Numbered from the stretch's first letter, positions 17,307-26,457 are shown. The stretch is DNA of 45,621 nucleotides from an uncultured Bacilli bacterium (GCA_947631155.1 CANRKG010000011.1:1-45621); one strand, 5' to 3'. Made by a program: numbers and translations. The notes: generated by a model from the letters alone, not told the origin.

Positions 17307-17999
17307 ATGAATTATAAAATTAAAGAGATTCCTAAGGATGAAAGACCTAGAGAAAGATTAATTAAAGAAGGTGTTGCTAAATTAAGTAATGAAGAGTTAA
17401 TAGCTATTATATTAAAAACAGGAACAATTAATAATAGTGTTAAAAATATTTCTTTAGAAGTTTTAAAAATGTGTAAAACAATTGATAATTTAAAAAATAT
17501 GACTGTTCCTATGTTAAAAAGAATAAAAGGTATAGGTAATGTTAAAGCAATTGAATTAGTAGCTAGTATTGAACTTGGACGTAGAATATTTTTAACTAAA
17601 AGTAATTCTAATAATAGAAGATTATGTAATCCTAAAGATATATGGGAAGATACTAAATATTTATTTTTTGGTAAGAAACAAGAATATTTTTACTGTTTAT
17701 ATTTTAATAATAAACAAGATTTAATTGAAAGGAAGTTATTATTTATGGGAACAATTAATAAAAGTATAGTTCATCCAAGGGAGGTTTTTAAAGAAGCGTA
17801 TTTATTAAGTGCATCAAATATAGTGTGTATACATAATCATCCATCTGGAGATGTAACACCTAGCAAAGAAGATTTACACTTTACTAATAATTTAGTAGAG
17901 ATAGGTAGGATGCAAGGAATTCCAATTATTGATCATATTATAGTTAGTGATAATTCTTATTATAGTTTTTATGAAAATAAAGATATTTTTACTTTATAA
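17307..17999 (+). CDS. radC: RadC family JAMM-domain protein
   Basis: An N-terminal UPF0758/helix-hairpin-helix part (ERPRERLIKEGVAKLSNEEL; PMLKRIKGIGNVKA) is followed by the JAMM metalloprotease-like domain with HNHPSGDVTPSKED, the zinc-binding signature. 230 residues is the family length. Its role in repair is disputed; in Bacilli it stands before mreBCD, as here before mreC. Preceded by GAGGTG. Confidence 0.95.
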   Translation: MNYKIKEIPKDERPRERLIKEGVAKLSNEELIAIILKTGTINNSVKNISLEVLKMCKTIDNLKNMTVPMLKRIKGIGNVKAIELVASIELGRRIFLTKSNSNNRRLCNPKDIWEDTKYLFFGKKQEYFYCLYFNNKQDLIERKLLFMGTINKSIVHPREVFKEAYLLSASNIVCIHNHPSGDVTPSKEDLHFTNNLVEIGRMQGIPIIDHIIVSDNSYYSFYENKDIFTL

Positions 18000-18002
18000 T
18001 TA

Positions 18003-18031
18003 TTGTAACAATTGTTATTTTATATTATAAT
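18003..18031 (+). promoter_or_regulatory. Promoter of mreCD
   Basis: TTGTAA (18003-18008), 17-base spacer, TATAAT (18026-18031). The region also forms a small hairpin (TTGTTAT/ATAACAA). Confidence 0.65.
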
Positions 18032-18058
18032 AACAAAGAAATGAAGAGGTGAAGCAGA

Positions 18059-18853
18059 TTGTATAAGAAGAAAAAAAATAAAAATAAAATTTTAATCATA
18101 TTTATAAGTGTTATAGCTATTTTTATACTATTATTTTTGTCTTTTACATTAGATAGAGATTATACTTTGTTAGAATCAATTGGTAAAGATATCGTTATGG
18201 TTTTTAATAAAGTAATTATGTATCCTTTTACAGCCCTAAATAAATCTAAAGGCGAAGATATGTCAAAAAGTTATATTATACAAAAAAATGTCAACTCTTC
18301 TTTAGAAAAAGAAATTCAGGAATTAAAAGAAACTTTAGAATTAAAGAAAACCTTAACTGAATATGATGCTGTAGTAGCAACAGTATTATCTAGAAATAAA
18401 AGTTATTGGTTTAATACGTTAACTATAGATAAGGGGAAAAAATCAGGAATAGCTACAGATATGGCAGTAATTACTAAAGATGGTTTTGTTGGTAAAATAA
18501 GCAAAGTTAGTGCTAATTCAAGTGAAATAAAATTAATAACCGCAGATGATATTAATTATAAAGTATCAGTTTCTATTACGACAGAATCTGGAGATACAAA
18601 TGGAATTTTAAATGGTTATGATAAAAAAAGTGGATTATTAATGATAAACGGAGTAAATAAAACTTTCAATATTAAAGAAAATGATAAAGTTTTAACTAGT
18701 GGTTTAGGTGGTAAAGAGCCAAGAGGAATATATATTGGTACAGTAAAAAAAATAAAATCTGATAAATATAATTTAAGTAAAATAGTCTACTTAGAAACTA
18801 GTCAAGATTTTAATAATATACATTACTTGACTGTTTTAAAGGAGAAATCATAA
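18059..18853 (+). CDS. mreC: Rod shape-determining protein MreC
   Basis: 264 residues: a short basic N-terminus, one TM segment (ILIIFISVIAIFILLFLSFT), a coiled coil at about 75-105, and the double beta-barrel domain with VLSRNKSYWFNTLTIDKGKKSG, AVITKDGFVGKI and VLTSGLGG in pieces, all typical. It links the elongation machinery to the wall. The start is TTG: GAGGTG lies 7 bases upstream of TTG 18059 and no ATG follows nearby. It overlaps mreD by one base. Confidence 0.92.
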   Translation: MYKKKKNKNKILIIFISVIAIFILLFLSFTLDRDYTLLESIGKDIVMVFNKVIMYPFTALNKSKGEDMSKSYIIQKNVNSSLEKEIQELKETLELKKTLTEYDAVVATVLSRNKSYWFNTLTIDKGKKSGIATDMAVITKDGFVGKISKVSANSSEIKLITADDINYKVSVSITTESGDTNGILNGYDKKSGLLMINGVNKTFNIKENDKVLTSGLGGKEPRGIYIGTVKKIKSDKYNLSKIVYLETSQDFNNIHYLTVLKEKS

Positions 18854-19368
18854 TGCTTATTAGTGTAATTATTATTGCGATTTCATTTTGCCTAGATGGA
18901 ATTTTAACCAACTTTTTACCATATGGAGTTGGTGATTTATCTTTATTTACTCCTCTTACTACTTTAGTATCAATTGTTGTGGTTTATAGTTTATTTCATG
19001 ATAGTCATAGTGATAAAAAATATTTAATTACTAGTTTTGTTGTAGGTTTTTTATATGATTTGTGTTATACCAATCTATTATTCTTTAATGCTATATTATT
19101 TTTATTTATTGCTTATTTAAATAAAATTTTTGATAAACAATTTGGTCATAGCTATATTAAAATAATCATAAAAATGTTTTTAATAATTGTTATATATGAA
19201 TTAACCACAGTCTTGTGTATAATTATATTGAATTTAGTTCCAATTAATATAGATAGAATTGTATATAAAATTAGTCATAGTCTTATTTTAAATTTAGTAT
19301 ATGCAGAAATTCTCTATATTATTGTAAAATTAATTCCCAGAAAATATCGAAAAATTAAGCTATATTAG
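18853..19368 (+). CDS. mreD: Rod shape-determining protein MreD
   Basis: 171 residues, about five TM segments, with SFCLDGILTNFLP and FVVGFLYDLCYT matching the MreD family. The ATG overlaps the mreC stop (TAATG), and AAAGGAG lies in the mreC end. Terminator hairpin AAGCTAT/ATAGCTTTTTT spans its stop codon. Confidence 0.88.
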   Translation: MLISVIIIAISFCLDGILTNFLPYGVGDLSLFTPLTTLVSIVVVYSLFHDSHSDKKYLITSFVVGFLYDLCYTNLLFFNAILFLFIAYLNKIFDKQFGHSYIKIIIKMFLIIVIYELTTVLCIIILNLVPINIDRIVYKISHSLILNLVYAEILYIIVKLIPRKYRKIKLY

Positions 19369-19383
19369 TCATAGCTTTTTTTT
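19358..19383 (+). terminator. Terminator at the mreD stop codon
   Basis: AAGCTAT pairs with ATAGCTT across the TAG, followed by nine T; it would separate mreCD from the spoIVF genes. Confidence 0.7.
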
Positions 19384-19416
19384 TATATCATATTATTTAA
19401 TGAGGAGATTAAGAAT

Positions 19417-20007
19417 ATGAACGTAGAAGATTATAGAAGAAAAAAAACAGTACAAAAAAAACTTACATTAAAAAAGGGTGTTAGAAGCTTTATTAATAGG
19501 TCATTAATAGTAACTATATTATTCTTATTTTGTTTAATCTTTATAAAAAGTAATACTACTTTCAAAAATAACATTATAAAATATGTGTATGAAGATAGTT
19601 TTAAATTTACCAAATTAAAATCAATCTATGAAAAATATTTTGGTAATATTTTATCAATTGATAAAGTAACTCCAAAGGAACAAGAAGTATTTAATGAAAA
19701 ATTGAAATATGAAAAAGCTAATGTTTATAAAGATGGGGTATTATTACAAGTAGAAGAAAATTATATGATTCCCACATTAGATAGTGGTATCGTTGTATTT
19801 ATGGGAGAAAAAGAAGGTTATGGAAATACTGTTATTATTGAACAGGTTAATGGTATTGATGTATGGTATGCTAATATAAAATCTAATGATATTAAAATGT
19901 ATGATTATATTGAAAAAGGAAATTTAATAGGGGAGGCTAATGGTAAAAAATTATATATGGTATTTCAAAAACAAGGAGTTTATCTAGATTATAAAGAATA
20001 TATATAG
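19417..20007 (+). CDS. spoIVFA: SpoIVFA-like protein with degenerate LytM (M23) domain
   Basis: 196 residues: basic N-terminus (RRKKTVQKKLTLKKGVR), one TM segment (SLIVTILFLFCLIFI), then an M23-like domain without catalytic histidines: DSGIVVFMGEKEGYGNTVIIE and WYANIKSNDIKMYDYIEKGNLIGEA in pieces. In Bacillus SpoIVFA holds the protease SpoIVFB inactive in the forespore membrane until sigma-K is needed. Position beside an M50 protease gene supports this. GAGGAG precedes the ATG. Confidence 0.82.
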   Translation: MNVEDYRRKKTVQKKLTLKKGVRSFINRSLIVTILFLFCLIFIKSNTTFKNNIIKYVYEDSFKFTKLKSIYEKYFGNILSIDKVTPKEQEVFNEKLKYEKANVYKDGVLLQVEENYMIPTLDSGIVVFMGEKEGYGNTVIIEQVNGIDVWYANIKSNDIKMYDYIEKGNLIGEANGKKLYMVFQKQGVYLDYKEYI

Positions 20008-20746
20008 ATATATTGAGATTAGTCCCTTATTTTTAATATTTGCATGTATTGCTGCACTAATAGGTGCATTTATGCCTTTTTGTATATTAGTATCATTAAT
20101 TTTAGTTCATGAATTAGGGCACTTTTTATGTGCCATTTTTTTTAAAATAGAAGTAGATAAAATATATATTTATCCATTTGGAGGAATTAGTAAGCTAAAT
20201 ATTTCTCTAAATGAAAATTTATGGAAAGAACTATCAGTTTTATTAATGGGACCAATATTTCAAATGATATTTTCTATTATACTTATGAATATAAATTATT
20301 TATCATCTTATCAAGAATTAATAAAAATATATAACTGTACAATTCTATCATTTAATCTCTTACCAATTTATCCATTAGATGGTGGTAAATTACTAAATGT
20401 AATTTTATCCTTTAACATATCGTTTAAAAAGAGTTTAAATATATCATTATTAATTTCTTATTTAACAATATTTAGTTTATTTATATTTTGTTTATACAAA
20501 GATATTAAATTTAACTTAATAATTATAATTAGTTTTTTGATTTATAAAGTTTTTATAGAAACCAAGAACAAAGAATATATTTTTGATAAATTCCTATTAG
20601 ATAGGTATTTACATAGATATCATTTTAAAAGAATAAAAAATGTTGATGATACTGATAAATTTATGAGAAATAAAAACCATATAATAAAAATCGGTGACAA
20701 ATATTATACAGAAAGAGAAATATTAAATAAAAAGTTTAATAGATAA
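19988..20746 (+). CDS. spoIVFB: SpoIVFB-like intramembrane M50 protease, probable ATT start
   Basis: Metal site LVHELGHFL (HExxH) and, later, YPLDGGKLLN (the N/LDG motif) identify an M50 site-2-protease; next to spoIVFA it should process pro-sigma-K. The first ATG (20072) would begin in the middle of the first TM segment. The frame is open up to 19988, where ATT ATA AAG AAT follows AAGGAG with 9 bases between, and gives MIKNIYRYIEISPLFLIF, the form expected for SpoIVFB N-termini (basic start, SPLF, first TM helix). No ATG, GTG or TTG lies in that extension. Translation from ATT (as in infC), overlapping spoIVFA by 20 bases, is the best reading. 252 residues, about six TM segments. Confidence 0.8.
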   Translation: MIKNIYRYIEISPLFLIFACIAALIGAFMPFCILVSLILVHELGHFLCAIFFKIEVDKIYIYPFGGISKLNISLNENLWKELSVLLMGPIFQMIFSIILMNINYLSSYQELIKIYNCTILSFNLLPIYPLDGGKLLNVILSFNISFKKSLNISLLISYLTIFSLFIFCLYKDIKFNLIIIISFLIYKVFIETKNKEYIFDKFLLDRYLHRYHFKRIKNVDDTDKFMRNKNHIIKIGDKYYTEREILNKKFNR

Positions 20747-20787
20747 TAATATTATATGTTATAATTTCAATATAGAGAGGTAAAAAT

Positions 20788-21741
20788 ATGATTACAAGAG
20801 ATGAAATATTAGATTCTATAAAATATGTAGTAGATAATTCTACTTATGTAAAAATAAATACAAATAATATTGATAAGATTATAAATCAGTTGCAAGAAAA
20901 TAAAAAAAAGCCATGGTTAGATAATGATTTTCTTGATATAGATAAATATTCTAAAAATCAAGTATTAATGTATTTAATATTGTGTGAATCACTTAATTTT
21001 TGTTATTGGAATTCAGATGTTAAATGGAAAATTGAGTATAAAGGAAAATGGTATTCTGGATCATATGGTTTGTTTTATGCTATATCTAAAGCTATAAAAA
21101 ATGGATATGATTTATTAAATATAGATTATTTGGAACATTTAACAATTGAAGAGTTTGATAAAATATTTAAAGGAACAACGTCAATACCCTTATTAAATGA
21201 AAGATTTAATATTCTTAAACAATTAACTTCAGAATTTAAAACGATAGTTGATTTATCAAAAATTATTAATGGTAATAGTGATATTGAACTTTTAAATAAC
21301 ATTATAAGACATTTTAGTAATTTTAGAGATATAAGTCCATATAAAGGAAGAGATATATACTTTTTTAAAAGAGCAATATTATTAGTTGGCGATTTAATTT
21401 TAAACATGGATTATATAAAAGAAAATATTAAAAATTATGATAATATGATAGGCTGTGCTGATTATAAAATTCCACAGGTATTAAGGCATTTAAAAATTTT
21501 AGAATATTCTCCTGAGTTAGCAGAATTAGTGGATAATCAACAAGAAATAAAACATAATAGTGAAATGGAAGTTGAAATACGTGCTAATATGATATATGTA
21601 ATAGAATTAATTAGAGAACATTTACAACAAAAAGGAATACAATTAAATTCTACTCAAATAGATAATTCTCTATGGCTTTTAAGTAAAAATAAAGAATTTA
21701 AAGAAAAACCTCATCATCTAACTAAGACTATTTATTATTAA
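20788..21741 (+). CDS. Queuosine salvage protein, Qng1/DUF2419 family
   Basis: Signature pieces run through the protein: CYWNSDVKWKIEYKGKWYSGSYGL, IPLLNERFNIL, FRDISPYKGRDIYFFKRA, CADYKIPQVLRHLKILEYS, EVEIRANMIYVIE and IDNSLWLL. These match the potential queuosine salvage family, whose members release queuine from queuosine 5'-monophosphate. The invariant ADYxxPQ segment and the FxKRA helix are present. 317 residues, normal length, cytosolic. GAGAGG precedes the ATG. It follows spoIVFB but a separate promoter-like TATAAT (about 20758) suggests it is independent. Confidence 0.85.
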   Translation: MITRDEILDSIKYVVDNSTYVKINTNNIDKIINQLQENKKKPWLDNDFLDIDKYSKNQVLMYLILCESLNFCYWNSDVKWKIEYKGKWYSGSYGLFYAISKAIKNGYDLLNIDYLEHLTIEEFDKIFKGTTSIPLLNERFNILKQLTSEFKTIVDLSKIINGNSDIELLNNIIRHFSNFRDISPYKGRDIYFFKRAILLVGDLILNMDYIKENIKNYDNMIGCADYKIPQVLRHLKILEYSPELAELVDNQQEIKHNSEMEVEIRANMIYVIELIREHLQQKGIQLNSTQIDNSLWLLSKNKEFKEKPHHLTKTIYY

Positions 21742-21745
21742 AATA

Positions 21746-21778
21746 AAACTACTTTTAATTTTGAAAGTAGTTTTTGCA
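21746..21778 (+). terminator. Terminator behind the queuosine salvage gene
   Basis: ACTACTTT pairs with GAAAGTAGT, followed by five T; converges with the next minus-strand gene. Confidence 0.75.
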
Positions 21779-21787
21779 TATTAATTT

Positions 21788-22084
21788 CTAAGGTTTTCTA
21801 AATTGTTTGTTATTGTGATTATTTTTTCTTTGTATTCTTAATTGTTTTGCTTTCTTATTATCTAAACTATCATAATTTTGGCTAATAGTTTGTTCTATAG
21901 TTGCAGTTTGTTTTTCGGTATTTTGATTATTATATTCAATAAGTCTGTCAATAGCGCTATTTAATGCTTTAAAACTTAATGGATCTTCGCTTTGAGATAA
22001 TTCTTTCATTTTTTGTAAATATTCAGGTATAAACATCATTTTTAGTTGTTGTTTCAAGTTTAATAACTTTTTTTTAACTACCAT
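21788..22084 (-). CDS. Small basic protein, unknown
   Basis: 98 residues, basic, with helical and Gln/Asn-rich parts (RIQRKNNHNNKQFRKP at the end). No TM segment. AAAGGAGGG precedes the ATG and TATAAT lies further upstream, so it is well expressed. No family recognised. Confidence 0.65.
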   Translation of the reverse strand: MVVKKKLLNLKQQLKMMFIPEYLQKMKELSQSEDPLSFKALNSAIDRLIEYNNQNTEKQTATIEQTISQNYDSLDNKKAKQLRIQRKNNHNNKQFRKP

Positions 22085-22215
22085 CTTAACCCTCCTTTAT
22101 GAAATTATTATATCACAGATTTGTATTTTATTATTGACTAATCTTTAGATGAGTAATCTTGTCAAAATAATATTACTATGATACTATATATTAAATAAAA
22201 GGTTACCGTAATGGT

Positions 22216-22252
22216 TAAGCACTTATAAGTAAATTGAGTGCTTTTATCATAT
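22216..22252 (+). terminator. Hairpin before the cardiolipin synthase gene
   Basis: AAGCACTT (about 22218-22225) pairs with GAGTGCTT (about 22236-22243), then TTTAT. It may end a short leader transcript or an upstream RNA. Confidence 0.5.
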
Positions 22253-22288
22253 TAATATAAATCATATAATAGTAGAGGAGTTATACTT

Positions 22289-23797
22289 ATGTTAAAAACA
22301 ATAAAAAGAGTGATAATAGTAATACTAGGAGTGCTTTTACAATTTGGATTTTCTATTATGATTAGATTATTTTTTTATAAATATCTTGGAATTATTACAT
22401 TATTTTATAGTGTTATAAGTGTTTTAATTGTACTTGGTATATTAAAAGAAAGTACTAGGCTTTCAAATGATTTACCCTGGATAATATTGATTTTAATATT
22501 TCCTATATTTGGAACAATTCTATTAATTACTTTAGGAAGAAATTATTCTAAAAATAAACTATTAAAAAATATCTTTGAATATGAAAAAAAGTATAGTAAA
22601 TATTTAGTTCAAGATGGTAAGTTAAAAAAAGAAATAGATGATAAAAACGTAGATAATATTAATTACTTAATAAATAGAACAAATTATTTTGTAAGTACAA
22701 ATAATGAAATTACTTATTATAATTTTGGAGAGGTATTCTATCCAGAGTTATTAAAAGAATTAAAAAAAGCAGAAAAGTTTATATTTATGGAATATTTTAT
22801 TATTAATGAAGGCATTATGTGGAATGGTATTTTAGATATATTGAAAGAAAAAGCTGCACAAGGTGTTGATGTTAGAATCTTATATGATGATATGGGAAGT
22901 ATGGGTTTGCTTTCAACAAATTATTCTAAGACATTAGCTAAGTTTGGAATTAAATGTATTCCATTTAATCAACTAAGTCCTTTTAGAGGAATATTTATGA
23001 ATAATAGAGATCACCGTAAAATTACTGTTATAGATGGTATAGTGGCTTTCTCGGGTGGAGTTAATTTAAGTGATGAATACATAAATGTTAATAGTAAGCT
23101 CGGTATATGGAAAGATAATGGTATTAAAATTGTTGGGGACGCTATTTGGAATTTAACCGTTATGTTTTTAACTTTATGGAATGCTAATGTAAATGAAGAT
23201 CAAGATATTACGAAATTTAAACATAAATTTGCTACTAATGGTGGTAGGAATAAAGGATATGTTATTCCTTATGGAGTAGCACCACTTCATAAAGATTTAA
23301 TTGGAGAAGATGTTTATATTAATATGATTAATGGTGCTAAAGATTATTTATATATTATGACTCCGTATTTAATAATCGATACTGATATGGTTAATTCACT
23401 TTGTAGAGCAGCTAAAAGAGGAGTAGATGTAAGAATAATAGTACCTGGTATTCCTGATAAAAAAATCGTTTATACTCAAACAACATCATTCTTTAAAGTT
23501 TTACATGATAGTGGAGTAAAGATCTATAAATATACTAATGGTTTTGTACATTCAAAAGTATTTTTATCCGATGATATTAGAGCAGTAGTAGGAACAATAA
23601 ATATGGATTACAGAAGTTTATATCTTCATTTTGAAAATGGAATTTATATGGAAAATGTTACTGAAATAAAGAAAATTGCCAAAGATTTTGATGATACATT
23701 TAAAGATAGCAAAGAATTAAATGACCAAGATGTTAAAGTAGGTTTTATAAAGTCCTTATGGCAAGCTATCTTAAGATTATTTGCACCACTTTTCTAA
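22289..23797 (+). CDS. cls: Cardiolipin synthase
   Basis: 502 residues: two to three N-terminal TM segments, then two phospholipase D motifs, NRDHRKITVIDG (about 250) and VHSKVFLSDD (about 425), each HxKxxxxD, with GG(V)N and G(T)INMD following. It joins two phosphatidylglycerol molecules to cardiolipin at the membrane. Standard length. GAGGAG precedes the ATG. Confidence 0.94.
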   Translation: MLKTIKRVIIVILGVLLQFGFSIMIRLFFYKYLGIITLFYSVISVLIVLGILKESTRLSNDLPWIILILIFPIFGTILLITLGRNYSKNKLLKNIFEYEKKYSKYLVQDGKLKKEIDDKNVDNINYLINRTNYFVSTNNEITYYNFGEVFYPELLKELKKAEKFIFMEYFIINEGIMWNGILDILKEKAAQGVDVRILYDDMGSMGLLSTNYSKTLAKFGIKCIPFNQLSPFRGIFMNNRDHRKITVIDGIVAFSGGVNLSDEYINVNSKLGIWKDNGIKIVGDAIWNLTVMFLTLWNANVNEDQDITKFKHKFATNGGRNKGYVIPYGVAPLHKDLIGEDVYINMINGAKDYLYIMTPYLIIDTDMVNSLCRAAKRGVDVRIIVPGIPDKKIVYTQTTSFFKVLHDSGVKIYKYTNGFVHSKVFLSDDIRAVVGTINMDYRSLYLHFENGIYMENVTEIKKIAKDFDDTFKDSKELNDQDVKVGFIKSLWQAILRLFAPLF

Positions 23798-23826
23798 ATA
23801 AATAGTGTGAATTTCCATAAAAAATC

Positions 23827-23857
23827 TTGACATTTTTAATATTTTCATTATTATAAT
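23827..23857 (+). promoter_or_regulatory. Possible promoter upstream of the 273-residue protein gene
   Basis: TTGACA (23827-23832), 19-base spacer, TATAAT (23852-23857); spacer longer than optimal. Confidence 0.45.
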
Positions 23858-23885
23858 AAATAATTTACGAAAGGGGAATTTTGAA

Positions 23886-24707
23886 ATGGGTAAAGAATTT
23901 ATAGAATATCATAGTGAAAATGGAAGAATACCTTATTCAGCATCTACTCTTTGTTTTTGTCTTACACAGTATGCTAAAGATTATATAAGCGAAAATCGTA
24001 AAATTACTTCTAATATAGATAAAAAGATAAGAGATGCAGTATTAATTGATGCTATCAATTATTTAGGGGTACAATGTTGTTTTAATTTTGCTTTACATAC
24101 AAAGGATTTATATGATGGACAAAAACATAAAGAAGAAGTTGACCCTCAATGTTTATTAACAACTATAATTAATTACTATGCATATTATATGTTTAATCAA
24201 GGAATTGTTGAATCAGTTTTAAGAAGTAATTGTATAAATGAATGTACTGAACAATTTGATGCTAATGATGGTGCTGTTGTTTTATTAGATTTTATTAATT
24301 ATATCTCTAAAAGAAATGACTTTGATAGAACATTTACAATTAAAGAGCTATACGAAAAATTTAAGGTACAAAAACATAATAACGAAATGGATAAATTAAA
24401 GAAATTTTTAGAATTAACTAGCAAATATAGTGAAGAATTAGTAAATGGTCATAGTATTGATGCTATATTTGAAAGTATGGCACGTAATCACAATTTAAAA
24501 TATGTTGCTGAAGACGGAACATATCATTATACGGATATAATAAGTAATAGGATAGGACAAAGTCAAATGTATTCTTGGGACGCCAAAGAAGTAGACGAAG
24601 AAATTTATGCAATGGCTTATGCTTATGGAAAAATGAATAATGATAGTAAGCAAGTTCCCCAAACTGAAATAATTAATAAAAAAATTCTTGAAATGAAAAA
24701 AAGATAG
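23886..24707 (+). CDS. Unrecognised soluble protein, 273 residues
   Basis: Soluble, mostly helical, with a cysteine-containing N-terminal half (STLCFCLTQYAKDYI; LGVQCCFNF) and a charged C-terminus. No known motif. AAAGGGGAATTTTGAA precedes the ATG. It is the first of a run of large unknown proteins with similar composition (24.9, 25.8, 26.7, 27.8 kb), perhaps lineage-specific. Confidence 0.75.
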   Translation: MGKEFIEYHSENGRIPYSASTLCFCLTQYAKDYISENRKITSNIDKKIRDAVLIDAINYLGVQCCFNFALHTKDLYDGQKHKEEVDPQCLLTTIINYYAYYMFNQGIVESVLRSNCINECTEQFDANDGAVVLLDFINYISKRNDFDRTFTIKELYEKFKVQKHNNEMDKLKKFLELTSKYSEELVNGHSIDAIFESMARNHNLKYVAEDGTYHYTDIISNRIGQSQMYSWDAKEVDEEIYAMAYAYGKMNNDSKQVPQTEIINKKILEMKKR

Positions 24708-24709
24708 TT

Positions 24710-24740
24710 AAAAGTATATAGGCATTTACTTATATGCTTT
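24710..24740 (+). terminator. Terminator behind the 273-residue protein gene
   Basis: AAAAGTATATA pairs with TATATGCTTTT (one G-U), then T-rich sequence. A second GC-richer hairpin, TTTGCC/GGGCAAA, follows at about 24746-24770. Confidence 0.7.
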
Positions 24741-24816
24741 TTCTTTTGCCTAAATCTAATTATGGGCAAACGTGCTTTTTTGTGATATTAATAGATCTAT
24801 CATAAAATAAAAAAAC

Positions 24817-24839
24817 GACTTATTGATAAGTCTTTTTTT
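24817..24839. terminator. Bidirectional hairpin between convergent genes
   Basis: GACTTAT (24817-24823) and ATAAGTC (24826-24832), with seven T behind and an A run in front. Confidence 0.7.
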
Positions 24840-24944
24840 AGAGAAAATTATTTGAATTTTCTTACTTGCTCTAGATTTTAAATTTAGTGTGTCTATCAGT
24901 TTAAATATATCGCTTGGGACTTTAAAGAAAAAAGTAGAATAACT

Positions 24945-25643
24945 TTATTTTATTAATTTTTTATTACTTTGATTTTGTTCATTATACTGCTGCTCAGCTT
25001 CATCAGCATCACATCTTAAAAAACATGCTTGTTGCATATAACTTTCATATTTTCTTACTTTTTGATTAGTGTTAACATCAGTATAATAACCTGAATCATT
25101 ATATATATCTTTAAATTTTATTGCTTCTTGTTCTAATTGCTCACCTTTTTCAAATAAATATGCTGCTCTTAATGAATTAAATCCGTGCATATCACAATTT
25201 TTTTTCATAATATCTTCTAGATATTCTTTAATGTAACTTGGTCTTTCAACTATTTCTATATTATAGTCATTAGCTTTTTTCTCTGGGACTTTTATATTTA
25301 ATAAAAGTTCTAACCATGCAGCTACTATATGTCTATGGCAAAATTCTGAATTGTCTTCATAACATAAAAGAATTGAGTTATCTATCTTTCTATAAATTTT
25401 TTCTGGATCTAATTTAGATAATACTTGTTTATAATAACATTCCACATAATATTTATTGTTTTCTTCTTCCGATATAATTCCAAGTTCTTTATTTTTTTGC
25501 CATTCTTTCCAAAAAGAAAATTTTGGTGCTAATATTGGCAAACAAGAACCATGATATCCTGCTTTTTTTCCACGATCTCCAGATATAGAATATGTTTTAT
25601 ATTTATCGGATTGCCAATTTCTATAACTACTTGTACTTATCAT
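24945..25643 (-). CDS. DUF488-like protein
   Basis: Residues about 85-115, ILLCYEDNSEFCHRHIVAAWLE in pieces, match the DUF488 core (LLCyE..CHR), a small domain of unknown activity with a conserved Cys-His pair; the N-terminal GDRGKKAGYHG and PKFSFWKEWQ also fit. The C-terminal 90 residues are helical and extra. AGGAGG precedes the ATG. Cytosolic; role unknown. Confidence 0.65.
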   Translation of the reverse strand: MISTSSYRNWQSDKYKTYSISGDRGKKAGYHGSCLPILAPKFSFWKEWQKNKELGIISEEENNKYYVECYYKQVLSKLDPEKIYRKIDNSILLCYEDNSEFCHRHIVAAWLELLLNIKVPEKKANDYNIEIVERPSYIKEYLEDIMKKNCDMHGFNSLRAAYLFEKGEQLEQEAIKFKDIYNDSGYYTDVNTNQKVRKYESYMQQACFLRCDADEAEQQYNEQNQSNKKLIK

Positions 25644-25818
25644 ACGATAACCTCCTCTTGAGTAGTTATTCTATCATAATTGATAATATTTGTATATATT
25701 TTTATGGTAAACATTTAAATTTCTTTTCTTAGTATAAAATAGATGATATAATATAAGTGTAAAATAGATAATTTAATTTTAAAGTAAAATTAGAGAAAAT
25801 ATGTTAGGTGAAGATATA

Positions 25819-26457
25819 ATGAATGAAAAAGAAATATATACAAATTCGATTATGACATTTGCTTTCACAAATGATGGACGTATGATTGTAAAAAAAGACA
25901 AAGATGGAAAATTGGATACTCTACCTTGGCTTTTTACGGGTTATCATGAAAAAAATAGTAAAATAGATTATGAAGATAGTATTGGAGTAATTAATAATAT
26001 GAATGAATATAAAGAAAGAATTCAAGTATTTTTTGCATATCATTTAAGAGATTGTAGAGAAGCAATTTTAAATGGTTTTTTTACTGGAGAAGGTAGCTAT
26101 TTATTAGATTGCGGTGAACTTTATGAAAAAATTGCCAATTATCAGATTGAAGAAATGAAAAATATACATAATCCTAGTTATATAAGAGTAAATAGTGGCC
26201 TATATGATGGTGGTATAAATGAAAATGGCCAACAGATAATTAATAGAATAGAAACTAGATATGTTGTTTTACCTAATGATGATAATATAGAAAATTATCC
26301 AGATTTAGAAGCAAAAACAATTGATGAATTAAGAGAAAATTATAGTCTATTATCTAATAAAGTAATATTGGGAATATCAGGTGAAGATGGAAAAATTATG
26401 GAATCATTTATTAATCGATTAAACTCTACAAATAAAAGTGTTTCTCCTAAACCATAA
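25819..26457 (+). CDS. Unrecognised protein, 212 residues
   Basis: Soluble, no motif recognised. The ATG at 25819 is preferred because AGGTGA (about 25805-25810) lies 8 bases upstream; the ATG at 25801 would place that site inside the gene. A TATAAT at about 25748 is the likely -10. Confidence 0.7.
   Translation: MNEKEIYTNSIMTFAFTNDGRMIVKKDKDGKLDTLPWLFTGYHEKNSKIDYEDSIGVINNMNEYKERIQVFFAYHLRDCREAILNGFFTGEGSYLLDCGELYEKIANYQIEEMKNIHNPSYIRVNSGLYDGGINENGQQIINRIETRYVVLPNDDNIENYPDLEAKTIDELRENYSLLSNKVILGISGEDGKIMESFINRLNSTNKSVSPKP

Noticed and set aside
24841-24944. Functional element between the convergent genes
   Set aside because: Beyond the hairpins listed, no ORF or repeat was seen.
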